From: Acidimicrobiia bacterium | GTDB taxonomy: Bacteria; Actinomycetota; Acidimicrobiia; Spongiisociales; UBA5794 | Length of the DNA stretch: 5,858 nucleotides | Assembly (NCBI GenBank): GCA_030599515.1 | Contig: JAUVNV010000169.1 | Location: 1 to 5,858 of the forward strand | Direction: 5' to 3' | Part shown: positions 1 to 5,025 of the stretch, piece after piece | Layout of the letters: each line of letters starts with the position of its first letter | How positions within the stretch are numbered: position 1 is the first letter of the stretch | Program-made: the position numbers and the translations under genes | The notes under the pieces: generated by a model | Databases searched by the model: none | What the model saw: the letters and a program-made list of their open reading frames with translations, nothing else | Told to the model about the DNA's origin: nothing

Positions 1-88
1 CGATCGACGCCAAGAACCCGGCCAAAACCGGACCCGGCCCCATCCCATCAAGCCCCACGGGAATCACATCAGTGGCAATATCAACCAT
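1..88 (-). CDS. DUF222/13E12-type HNH endonuclease-like protein, N-terminus only (partial)
   Basis: An ATG at 88-86 on the minus strand opens a frame that stays open for 29 codons to the left window edge, so only the N-terminus is present. It reads MVDIATDVIPVGLDGMGPGP followed by VLAGFLASI. The pattern of a short acidic lead, a G-L-D-x-M-x-P-G-P turn and L-A-x-F-L-A-S-I matches what I know of the start of DUF222 (13E12 repeat) proteins, an actinobacterial family that usually ends in an HNH nuclease domain. The HNH domain itself would lie outside the window, so catalytic activity cannot be judged. There is no good Shine-Dalgarno, but TATGTT lies exactly six bases before the ATG, fitting a leaderless transcript. 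These genes are often multicopy and their role is unclear. The family call rests on a short stretch and is moderate. Confidence 0.62.
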   Translation of the reverse strand, partial: MVDIATDVIPVGLDGMGPGPVLAGFLASI

Positions 89-94
89 ACACGC

Positions 95-100
95 AACATA
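95..100 (-). promoter_or_regulatory. Candidate -10 box for a leaderless HNH-like mRNA
   Basis: On the minus strand TATGTT is followed by six bases (GCGTGT) and then the ATG at 88. In actinobacteria a TANNNT hexamer at this distance puts transcription start on the A of ATG, giving a leaderless mRNA. No convincing -35 element is seen about 17 bases further upstream. The same geometry occurs before two other genes in this window, which supports the reading. Confidence 0.45.
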
Positions 101-134
101 TCAGGAGCCCGTGACAGAAAAGCTTGCTCGCTGC

Positions 135-155
135 TGTCGGTTGTCGGTTGTCGGT
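135..155. repeat. Short tandem repeat, 3 x TGTCGGT
   Basis: Three perfect head-to-tail copies of the 7-mer TGTCGGT fill 135-155, in the spacer upstream of the HNH-like gene and downstream of the DsbA-like gene. The unit is not a multiple of three and is outside any gene I can support. It may simply be a slippage-prone microsatellite. Confidence 0.8.
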
Positions 156-169
156 GAAGGGTGTGTCTT

Positions 170-198
170 CTACTCCGCTACTCCGCTACTCCGCTACT
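170..198. repeat. Short tandem repeat, 3.6 x CTACTCCG
   Basis: Three perfect copies of the 8-mer CTACTCCG plus CTACT run from 170 to 198, ending three bases before the stop codon (202-204) of the minus-strand DsbA-like gene. It is therefore in the immediate 3' region of that transcript. It is separate in unit and sequence from the 7-mer repeat 15 bases away. No terminator-like hairpin with a U-tract is associated with it. Confidence 0.8.
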
Positions 199-201
199 TC
201 T

Positions 202-711
202 TCACGGCTTTTCCAGCACCCAGATTCCGTCGTCTTCCAGGACTGCGTTGATGTGGCTCAGTCTTTCGAGCACGTCGCCCTCGTATGCGGCGGGGTTCAC
301 GTCGACCCTGAGGACGGGCCCATGGCGGTGGATCGTCGGTGTACCGGTGACACCCACTGCCCGCCCCTCTTCCGTTGATGCGACGACCGCTGCGAGGTTT
401 GGCTCGACCACTTCGGTGAGACCTGCGGCCCCGGCCGCCGCTACTGCAGTGCGAGGGTCGGTGAGATCGGCGTCTTCGAGATGTCGCAGAGCCAGCAGCG
501 CTTGGAGGAACGCTCCGTGCCGTTCGCGATTGTTGCGCCGCACCGATTCGACCAACGCCAATCCGGTTGCGCTCTGCGGATCATCGTCCGCGAGGAATGA
601 TCGCCAGTCGAGGCGAAGAACGGCGCCCTCGTTCCCGGCGGCGGCAAGGAACCGATAGAACCGCCACACTTCCGGAGAGAAGTCGTAATAGATGCGTCCT
701 TCGAATCTCAT
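202..711 (-). CDS. DsbA-like thioredoxin-fold protein without cysteines
   Basis: This encodes 169 residues on the minus strand. The N-terminal strand RIYYDFSPEVW (residues 6-16) resembles the beta-strand and active-site loop of DsbA/FrnE/HCCA-isomerase proteins. It carries S12-P13-E14-V15 where oxidoreductases have CPxC. A helical middle (about 45-115) follows, then GVTGTPTI (120-127) with the Thr-Pro of the conserved cis-proline loop. The whole protein has no cysteine, so it cannot do classical dithiol chemistry; a binding or kappa-class-GST-like role is possible but unproven. No signal peptide is seen, so it is probably cytoplasmic. I chose the ATG at 711 because the fold starts right there. 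A GTG at 768 would add 19 residues, and TACATC six bases before it could be an imperfect leaderless -10 box; against it, that codon lies inside the LexA box. The gene is divergent from the SOS-type nuclease gene. The specific function is unknown. Confidence 0.75.
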   Translation of the reverse strand: MRFEGRIYYDFSPEVWRFYRFLAAAGNEGAVLRLDWRSFLADDDPQSATGLALVESVRRNNRERHGAFLQALLALRHLEDADLTDPRTAVAAAGAAGLTEVVEPNLAAVVASTEEGRAVGVTGTPTIHRHGPVLRVDVNPAAYEGDVLERLSHINAVLEDDGIWVLEKP

Positions 712-755
712 GGCACAAGTCTCAAGCCTCGGCAGTCCCTCTGCAAGTCGCCTGC

Positions 756-784
756 TTGAATCGAACACCCGTTCGATGTAGCGT
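756..784 (+). promoter_or_regulatory. Candidate promoter of the exonuclease/GIY-YIG gene
   Basis: TTGAAT (756-761) and TAGCGT (779-784) are separated by 17 bases, matching a housekeeping sigma factor -35/-10 layout with the TANNNT form of the -10. Transcription would begin near 791, giving a leader of roughly 12 bases that consists almost entirely of the Shine-Dalgarno. The LexA box fills the space between the two hexamers, the classic position for a repressor. Confidence 0.55.
761..776. promoter_or_regulatory. LexA binding site (SOS box)
   Basis: TCGAACACCCGTTCGA is a perfect TCGAAC-N4-GTTCGA dyad, the known LexA operator of mycobacteria and relatives (Cheo-box type, core CGAAC-N4-GTTCG). 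It ends 26 bases before the nuclease start codon and lies between that gene's candidate -35 and -10. It is also 50 bases upstream of the divergent DsbA-like ATG, so both genes could respond. A further half-site TCGAAC lies at 787-792. Confidence 0.85.
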
Positions 785-794
785 CATCGAACGG
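769..794. repeat. 10-bp perfect inverted repeat around the -10 box
   Basis: CCGTTCGATG (769-778) and CATCGAACGG (785-794) are exact reverse complements separated by six bases, and those six bases are the candidate -10 hexamer TAGCGT. The left arm overlaps the LexA box and the right arm contains an extra LexA half-site plus the first bases of the Shine-Dalgarno. It could be a second operator arrangement or a by-product of repeated half-sites. Confidence 0.75.
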
Positions 795-798
795 AGGT
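793..798 (+). promoter_or_regulatory. Shine-Dalgarno deciding the nuclease start
   Basis: GGAGGT lies four bases before ATG 803. It overlaps the in-frame GTG at 797, which makes that codon an unlikely start and points to ATG 803 instead. Confidence 0.8.
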
Positions 799-802
799 GG
801 CG

Positions 803-2419
803 ATGCTGGCCGGGCAACGAACATTCGAGGACATGGGAGCACCCCTCCACGAGGTCCCGTTCTGCGTGCTCGACCTGGAGACCACGGGTGCAACTGCCGC
901 CGACTGCGAGATCACCGAGATCGGGGCAGTCAAATTCCTGGCCGGCGAACCGACCGGGACGTTCCAGACGCTCGTGAACCCTGGAACCGAGATCCCGGCG
1001 TTCATCACGGTACTCACCGGGATTACCCAGGCGATGGTGATCGAGGCACCGGCGATCGATGAGGCACTCCCCTCGTTCCTAGAGTTCATCGCCGACGCCG
1101 TCATCGTCGGCCACAACATCCGGTTCGACATGTCGTTCCTCAACGCGGCGGCCGTGAGGCTGGGTTACGGCAAGCTACCGAATCGAACCGTTGACACGCT
1201 CGGACTCGGTCGTCGTCTTGTCCGGTCCGAGGTGCGAAACCTGAAGCTGTCGTCGCTCGCCGCCCACTTCCAGGCTCCGTCGCCGCCCACCCATCGGGCT
1301 CTTGACGATGCGAAGGCGACGGCGCACGTCTTCTGGTCGTTGCTCGAGCGGGCCGGGATGCTCGGCGTCACCCACCTCGACGATCTCCTGACCCTCCCGA
1401 CCGCCCGGGGCTCCGCTCACTACGACAAGATCGCCCTCACCGAGAATCTCCCCCGCAAGCCCGGGGTCTACTTCTTCGTCGACCGTGACGGCACCGTCAT
1501 CTACGTCGGGAAGGCGAAGAACCTCCGGACCCGGGTCCGCTCATACTTCTACGGTGATGACCGCAAGTCGGTCGCCCAGATGCTGCGCGACCTCGAACTC
1601 GTCGATTACCGGGTGTGCGCGACCGAGATCGAAGCTGAGGTGACCGAGTTGCGTCTCATCGGCGAGCACCGTCCTCGCTACAACCGCAGGTCGCGGCCAC
1701 CGAGGAGTCAGCACTGGGTGAAGTTGACGAACGAGCGCTTCCCCCGCCTGTCGATGGTGCGATCGGTGCGAGACGACGGGGCGCCTTACCTCGGCCCGTT
1801 CCGATCTCGACAAGCGGCAGAGACCGTCGTCCATGCCATCTGGGATGCAGCCCCCATCCGACGCTGCAACGGCACGGGAACGAAACGACCCGCAGCGTGT
1901 TCATTCGCTCAACTCGGACGGGCGCTCTGCCCGTGTGACGGCTCTCTCGCCGACGATGAATATCGCGAGGTCACCGACCGCGTGAGCGCCGGCGTAACAG
2001 AGACCCCGGCGCTGCTCCTCGATGCTCTGCGCGACCGCATGGCGCACCTCGCTGAAGCGAAGCGCTACGAGGACGCAGCCGAGGTGCGCGATCGACACCA
2101 ATCGCTCGGCCGAGCCATCGAGCATCGCCGCTCGTGGCACGCGCTGGTAGCGGCCGGCACGCTCTGGGCCGAAGACGGGAACGGTGACGGGATCGTCGTG
2201 AGGCACGGTCACCTCGTCGCGTCCTGGAACGCGAGGTCATCACTCCCACTCGTCGCCATGGAGGATCCAGTCGAATCCATCCCCCAGGTTCCCGGATCGG
2301 TGGCGGTCGCAGAAGAAGTGCAGCTGATCTGGCGCTGGATGAACCGCCCCGGAGTCCACATCGTCCAGAGCACCGGACCCCTATCGCTCCCAATCCACCC
2401 CGTGCCGACCCTCGCGTGA
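803..2419 (+). CDS. DEDDh exonuclease / UvrC-like GIY-YIG nuclease fusion, predicted SOS-regulated DNA repair protein
   Basis: The 538-residue protein joins two nuclease modules. Residues about 18-185 are a DnaQ/PolIII-epsilon 3'-5' exonuclease with all motifs: D24-L-E26 in VLDLETTG, D109 in HNIRFD, and H164...D169 in HRALDDA (DEDDh). Residues about 215-300 are a UvrC/Cho-type GIY-YIG domain: G221-V-Y, Y234-V-G, K237, R244 and the metal-binding Glu E282 in TEIEAEVTE. Next come four cysteines (C355, C366, C376, C378) where UvrC has its cysteine cluster, and a UVR-like helix (about 400-440, AKRYEDAAEVRD). The RNase H-like nuclease and helix-hairpin-helix of full UvrC are missing, as in E. coli Cho. 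The domain order matches what I recall of actinobacterial proteins such as M. tuberculosis Rv2191. It likely incises damaged DNA 3' of a lesion and may trim ends. ATG 803 follows GGAGGT by four bases. The LexA box upstream implies damage induction. The biochemical role is inferred from family knowledge. Confidence 0.93.
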   Translation: MLAGQRTFEDMGAPLHEVPFCVLDLETTGATAADCEITEIGAVKFLAGEPTGTFQTLVNPGTEIPAFITVLTGITQAMVIEAPAIDEALPSFLEFIADAVIVGHNIRFDMSFLNAAAVRLGYGKLPNRTVDTLGLGRRLVRSEVRNLKLSSLAAHFQAPSPPTHRALDDAKATAHVFWSLLERAGMLGVTHLDDLLTLPTARGSAHYDKIALTENLPRKPGVYFFVDRDGTVIYVGKAKNLRTRVRSYFYGDDRKSVAQMLRDLELVDYRVCATEIEAEVTELRLIGEHRPRYNRRSRPPRSQHWVKLTNERFPRLSMVRSVRDDGAPYLGPFRSRQAAETVVHAIWDAAPIRRCNGTGTKRPAACSFAQLGRALCPCDGSLADDEYREVTDRVSAGVTETPALLLDALRDRMAHLAEAKRYEDAAEVRDRHQSLGRAIEHRRSWHALVAAGTLWAEDGNGDGIVVRHGHLVASWNARSSLPLVAMEDPVESIPQVPGSVAVAEEVQLIWRWMNRPGVHIVQSTGPLSLPIHPVPTLA

Positions 2420-2755
2420 CTACGCGACCGTCGTCCCCGGGGGCACCGGTTCATCCGGCCGTAGCAACACCACTCCGTCATCGGTGAGCACACCAAGAAT
2501 GAGCACGTCGGAACGGAACCCACCCACCCGCAGCGGTCCGAAACCGGTGACGACGACCACCTGCCGGCCGATGAGTTGCTCGGGTGTGTACCGGTCGGTC
2601 AGTTTCGCCGACGACTGGACCTGATCATCATCACCGAGATCGATCCACACGCGGTAGGCAGGGTCTCGTGCCCCATCGTTCGGCTCGGCTCTCACGATCG
2701 TCCCGGCCCGTAACCCGAGTGCCTCGAAGTCTTCGAACGTTGGCGTGTCGCTCAT
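2420..2755 (-). CDS. csaA: CsaA, tRNA-binding-fold secretion chaperone
   Basis: At 111 residues this matches the usual CsaA length (about 110). It is a single OB-fold tRNA-binding domain related to the MetRS C-terminus. Family signatures are present along its length: TFEDFEALGLRAGTI (6-20), AYRVWIDLG (33-41), QSSAKLT (47-53, where B. subtilis has QSSAQIT), YTPEQLIGRQVVVV (56-69), GGFRSDVLILG (78-88) and VVLLRPDEPVP (95-105). CsaA is known as a dimeric chaperone that binds unfolded or presecretory proteins and has been proposed to assist export; no signal peptide is present and it should be cytosolic. The TAG stop abuts the TGA of the convergent nuclease gene with no spacer. The ATG at 2755 lacks a near Shine-Dalgarno but lies six bases after TAGCGT, fitting a leaderless transcript. 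It is divergent from the Cdc48-like gene across 22 bp. Confidence 0.92.
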   Translation of the reverse strand: MSDTPTFEDFEALGLRAGTIVRAEPNDGARDPAYRVWIDLGDDDQVQSSAKLTDRYTPEQLIGRQVVVVTGFGPLRVGGFRSDVLILGVLTDDGVVLLRPDEPVPPGTTVA

Positions 2756-2761
2756 GACACC

Positions 2762-2767
2762 ACGCTA
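2762..2767 (-). promoter_or_regulatory. Candidate -10 box for leaderless csaA
   Basis: On the minus strand TAGCGT is followed by GGTGTC and then the csaA ATG, so start of transcription would fall on the A of ATG. It shares two bases (2766-2767) with the opposing -10 box of the ATPase gene. The -35 region would lie inside the ATPase coding sequence; TTGATG there (2789-2794) is too far away (21 bases) to count on. Confidence 0.5.
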
Positions 2768-2771
2768 CCTT
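2766..2771 (+). promoter_or_regulatory. Candidate -10 box for the leaderless Cdc48-like gene
   Basis: TACCTT is followed by TGTGGG and then ATG 2778, the spacing expected for a leaderless actinobacterial mRNA. It overlaps the csaA -10 box on the opposite strand, so the two polymerases could not occupy both promoters at once. No clear -35 is seen at 17-18 bases; TTGGCG at 2740-2745 has a 20-base spacer. Confidence 0.5.
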
Positions 2772-2777
2772 TGTGGG

Positions 2778-4775
2778 ATGCGCTTCATCATCAAGCCGGG
2801 CTCCGATCCCGTCGCACGCGCCGACGCCGCCCTGCTCGCCGCAATGGGTCTTCCCGGTGGCGGCGTCGTGTCGCTCGGCAAGACCCACTGCCTTGTCATG
2901 CCGGGGGAAGTGTCCGGACCCAACGCACTCACGGTCGGACCAAAGACACTTGACAACGCCGGCATGTCCATCGGTGACTCGGCTGACGTCGGCCGAGCCA
3001 TCATCCCGCAGGCGCGACGGGTCGTCGTATCGGGTATAGACGGCCTCGATGCTCGCCACCTCGCACGCTCGCTCCAGGGCCACGTCGTCACGATCGGCGA
3101 CCGGGTCATCGTCCACGGGACGTACGGTGAGGACGATCAAGAAGAACACGAAGCTCGCGTCGTATCCGTGACACCCGGCCCGGCAGGGACCGTCGGCGAC
3201 CGTACCGTCGTTCACGACACGGAGGACACGGCGCCCGACGTGGCGCCACAACCGAAGGGGCGTCCGCCGGGCGAACCGCTCTCGACCGCCGATGCGCTCC
3301 TTGCAGGTCTCGACACCGAACTCGACACGCTGGTCGGGTGGTTGACCCTGCTGACCTCCCGGTCCGACCTGCCGGGATCCTGGGGTCTGCCTGCGGTTGC
3401 CGGCGTGATCGTGGAAGGACCGGCCGGCTGCGGCCGATCGGAGTTGGTTGCCGCTGCCGCCGGCGTGGTTGGCGTCGAGGTCCGCGAAGTCTCACTCGAC
3501 CTCGTGTTCAAACCCGAACGGCTCCTGACACTCCTCGAACGGGCCGTCAAGGACACCGATCCGCCGGTCGTCCTCTTCATCGATCGTCTCGATGCGGTTG
3601 CGGGAGCTGAGGGAATGTTCAAGAACCAGGTCGCGGCGATCATGCGGTGGTTTCTCGACGCCGTCGCCCAACGCCCCGGCATGGCGTGCGTGCTCGGCGT
3701 CCACTCGACAGCGACGCTCGGCGACGATCTGGCGAAGCACCCCCTGCTCCCTCGCTCTCTCACGGTGCCCCCACCGGACCTCGAACGCCGGCGCCTCCTC
3801 TTCGAAGCGGCGCTGGCCCGGGTTCCGACCGGAGAGATCGACTACGCACACGTCGCAGCGCGGACGGCCGGGTTCTCCGGGGCCGACATCGTCTCGGCGG
3901 TTCTCCAGGCCTCCGCCGGTGCCGCAAGATCGGGCGAACCCGTCGACCAGGACGCCGTCCAGGACGCCATCGACGGGACGACTCCGTCGTTGGGGACGAC
4001 GTCGTCCGGGGAGATCCCGGGCTACGGATTCGACCGGGTCGCCGACCTCACCGGTGTGAAGCAGCGCCTCACCGAGTCGGTGATCTGGCAGATGCAGGAC
4101 CCCGACCGCTTCACTCGACTGGGCATCGAACCGCCGAGAGGCCTCCTCCTGTACGGGCCGCCGGGAACGGGGAAGACCTATGTGATCCGTGCCCTCGCCC
4201 ACGAGTCCGGAGCGGCGTTCTTCCCCATCAAAGGAGCGGAACTCCTCGACAAGTGGGTTGGCGAATCGGAGCGGGCCGTGCGCGAGGTGTTTTCCCGGGC
4301 GAGGGCCGTCGCACCGGCAATCCTCTTCTTCGACGAGAACGATGCTCTCGCCCCGGTGCGAGGGAACTCTACGAACTCGGTGACCGACTCGGTCGTAGCG
4401 GCTCTCCTCACGGAGATGGACGGCGTCTCCGATCGCGGTGACGTCTTTGTCATCGGCGCCACGAACCGGCGCGATCTCGTCGACCCTGCGCTCCTGCGCC
4501 CGGGCCGTCTCGAGGTCCACCTCCGCCTGGGCCTCCCCGCTCCTGAGGCCCGCCGGGCGTTCTTCGACATCTCCGACGTGCCGTTCGGTGACGACGTAGA
4601 TCTGGATGATCTCGTGAGCACGACCGACGGAATGTCCTTCGCCGACCTATCGGGAGTCCTGCGCGAAGCGGCGCTCATCGCTCTCCGTCGAGACTCGTCC
4701 GCCATCTCGGTCACAGCCGAGGAACTAGTCACTGCGGTGGCTACTCGGAGCGCCCTTGCTCACCACTCTGGGTAG
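2778..4775 (+). CDS. Cdc48/Cpa-like double AAA+ ATPase with degenerate D1
   Basis: The 665-residue protein has a Cdc48 layout. Residues 1 to about 150 form a beta-rich N-domain of the double-psi-barrel type, followed by a linker. D1 (about 165-400) is degenerate: its Walker A is GPAGCGRS (214-221) with R220 for the catalytic Lys, its Walker B is FIDRLDA with R270 for Glu, the sensor-1 Asn and RPGR finger are not recognisable, and there is no aromatic pore loop; GFSGAD (365-370) survives. D2 (about 415-665) is intact: GPPGTGKT (460-467), pore loop K492-W-V-G, Walker B D519-E520, sensor-1 N563 in GATNR, and RPGR (574-577). Such proteins unfold or remodel substrates as hexamers; the actinobacterial Cdc48-like protein Cpa is reported to bind the 20S proteasome. 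The C-terminus (AHHSG) has no HbYX motif. ATG 2778 is preferred over GTG 2745 because it follows TACCTT by six bases and avoids overlap with csaA. Orthology to Cpa is likely but not proven. Confidence 0.9.
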   Translation: MRFIIKPGSDPVARADAALLAAMGLPGGGVVSLGKTHCLVMPGEVSGPNALTVGPKTLDNAGMSIGDSADVGRAIIPQARRVVVSGIDGLDARHLARSLQGHVVTIGDRVIVHGTYGEDDQEEHEARVVSVTPGPAGTVGDRTVVHDTEDTAPDVAPQPKGRPPGEPLSTADALLAGLDTELDTLVGWLTLLTSRSDLPGSWGLPAVAGVIVEGPAGCGRSELVAAAAGVVGVEVREVSLDLVFKPERLLTLLERAVKDTDPPVVLFIDRLDAVAGAEGMFKNQVAAIMRWFLDAVAQRPGMACVLGVHSTATLGDDLAKHPLLPRSLTVPPPDLERRRLLFEAALARVPTGEIDYAHVAARTAGFSGADIVSAVLQASAGAARSGEPVDQDAVQDAIDGTTPSLGTTSSGEIPGYGFDRVADLTGVKQRLTESVIWQMQDPDRFTRLGIEPPRGLLLYGPPGTGKTYVIRALAHESGAAFFPIKGAELLDKWVGESERAVREVFSRARAVAPAILFFDENDALAPVRGNSTNSVTDSVVAALLTEMDGVSDRGDVFVIGATNRRDLVDPALLRPGRLEVHLRLGLPAPEARRAFFDISDVPFGDDVDLDDLVSTTDGMSFADLSGVLREAALIALRRDSSAISVTAEELVTAVATRSALAHHSG

Positions 4776-4910
4776 GCGTAGGGTTGCAGGAAGAGGAACT
4801 GCGCCATACGACCCATCACCGGTACGCCGAGAATGGGTTTGCATGGGTACAGCAACTCCGGCTGACGGATGAGCACCCGCTCCACCGCCGACCGAGTACA
4901 AAAGGAAATA
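4776..4910. other. Intergenic spacer with nothing recognised
   Basis: Between the ATPase stop and the structured leader I find no supported gene, no hairpin plus T-tract terminator and no convincing promoter. The promoter of the downstream secreted-protein gene must lie here or in the ATPase 3' end, but I cannot place it. Confidence 0.6.
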
Positions 4911-5025
4911 GCCGCTGTGACGCCGGGGCTAGGCGTAATAGCGGCGGAGATCGCCACGGCGACTCCGTAACGAGAGGTGGAGGTGGCAGGTGCTCCCTGC
5001 AACACTTACCCGTTCAGGCAACGGG
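4911..5025 (+). promoter_or_regulatory. Candidate structured 5' leader of the secreted-protein mRNA
   Basis: Four hairpins can be drawn by eye. A (4911-4945): GCCGCT/AGCGGC, a symmetric GTG/AAT internal loop, then ACGCC/GGCGT with a 7-base loop. B (4946-4966): GGAG/CTCC, a bulged A, then TCGC/GCGA with a CACG tetraloop; it abuts A with no gap. C (4986-5000): GCAGG/CCTGC, which holds the start codon (4990-4992) at its stem-loop junction. D (5009-5025): CCCGTT/AACGGG with a 5-base loop, inside the signal-peptide codons. The Shine-Dalgarno lies unpaired between B and C. This could be a translation-controlling leader, but GC-rich DNA forms hairpins easily and I could not match a known riboswitch. 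Confidence 0.4.
4979..4984 (+). promoter_or_regulatory. Shine-Dalgarno deciding the secreted-protein start
   Basis: GGAGGT lies five bases before GTG 4990, the only good in-frame start after the upstream stops at 4930, 4936 and 4939. TTG 5041 would remove the basic n-region of the signal peptide. Confidence 0.75.

Noticed and set aside
161..658. Plus-strand frame opposite the DsbA-like gene
   Set aside because: Its composition is dominated by Ser/Arg/Ala/Thr and it begins in the 8-mer microsatellite; the minus strand encodes a coherent thioredoxin-fold protein.
797..802. GTG 797 as start of the nuclease gene
   Set aside because: It overlaps the GGAGGT Shine-Dalgarno that is well placed for ATG 803.
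2400..2440. Bidirectional terminator between the convergent nuclease and csaA genes
   Set aside because: The stop codons are adjacent, and I find no stem-loop with flanking A/T tracts.
3492..4520. Long open frame (342 codons) antisense to the Cdc48-like gene
   Set aside because: It is a high-GC shadow: composition is Arg/Gly/Asp-rich with no domain, while the plus strand carries clear AAA motifs over the same bases.
4911..4984. Known riboswitch (c-di-GMP-I, c-di-AMP ydaO, cobalamin, SAM) or a tRNA-like RNA
   Set aside because: Short resemblances such as GACGC or GAGAGG occur, but the conserved cores of these classes are missing and there is no T-arm motif.
4760..5005. 81-codon minus-strand frame with a protein-like C-terminus in the gap after the ATPase
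   Set aside because: It overlaps the ATPase 3' end and the secreted-protein start, and shows no family resemblance or usable start signal.
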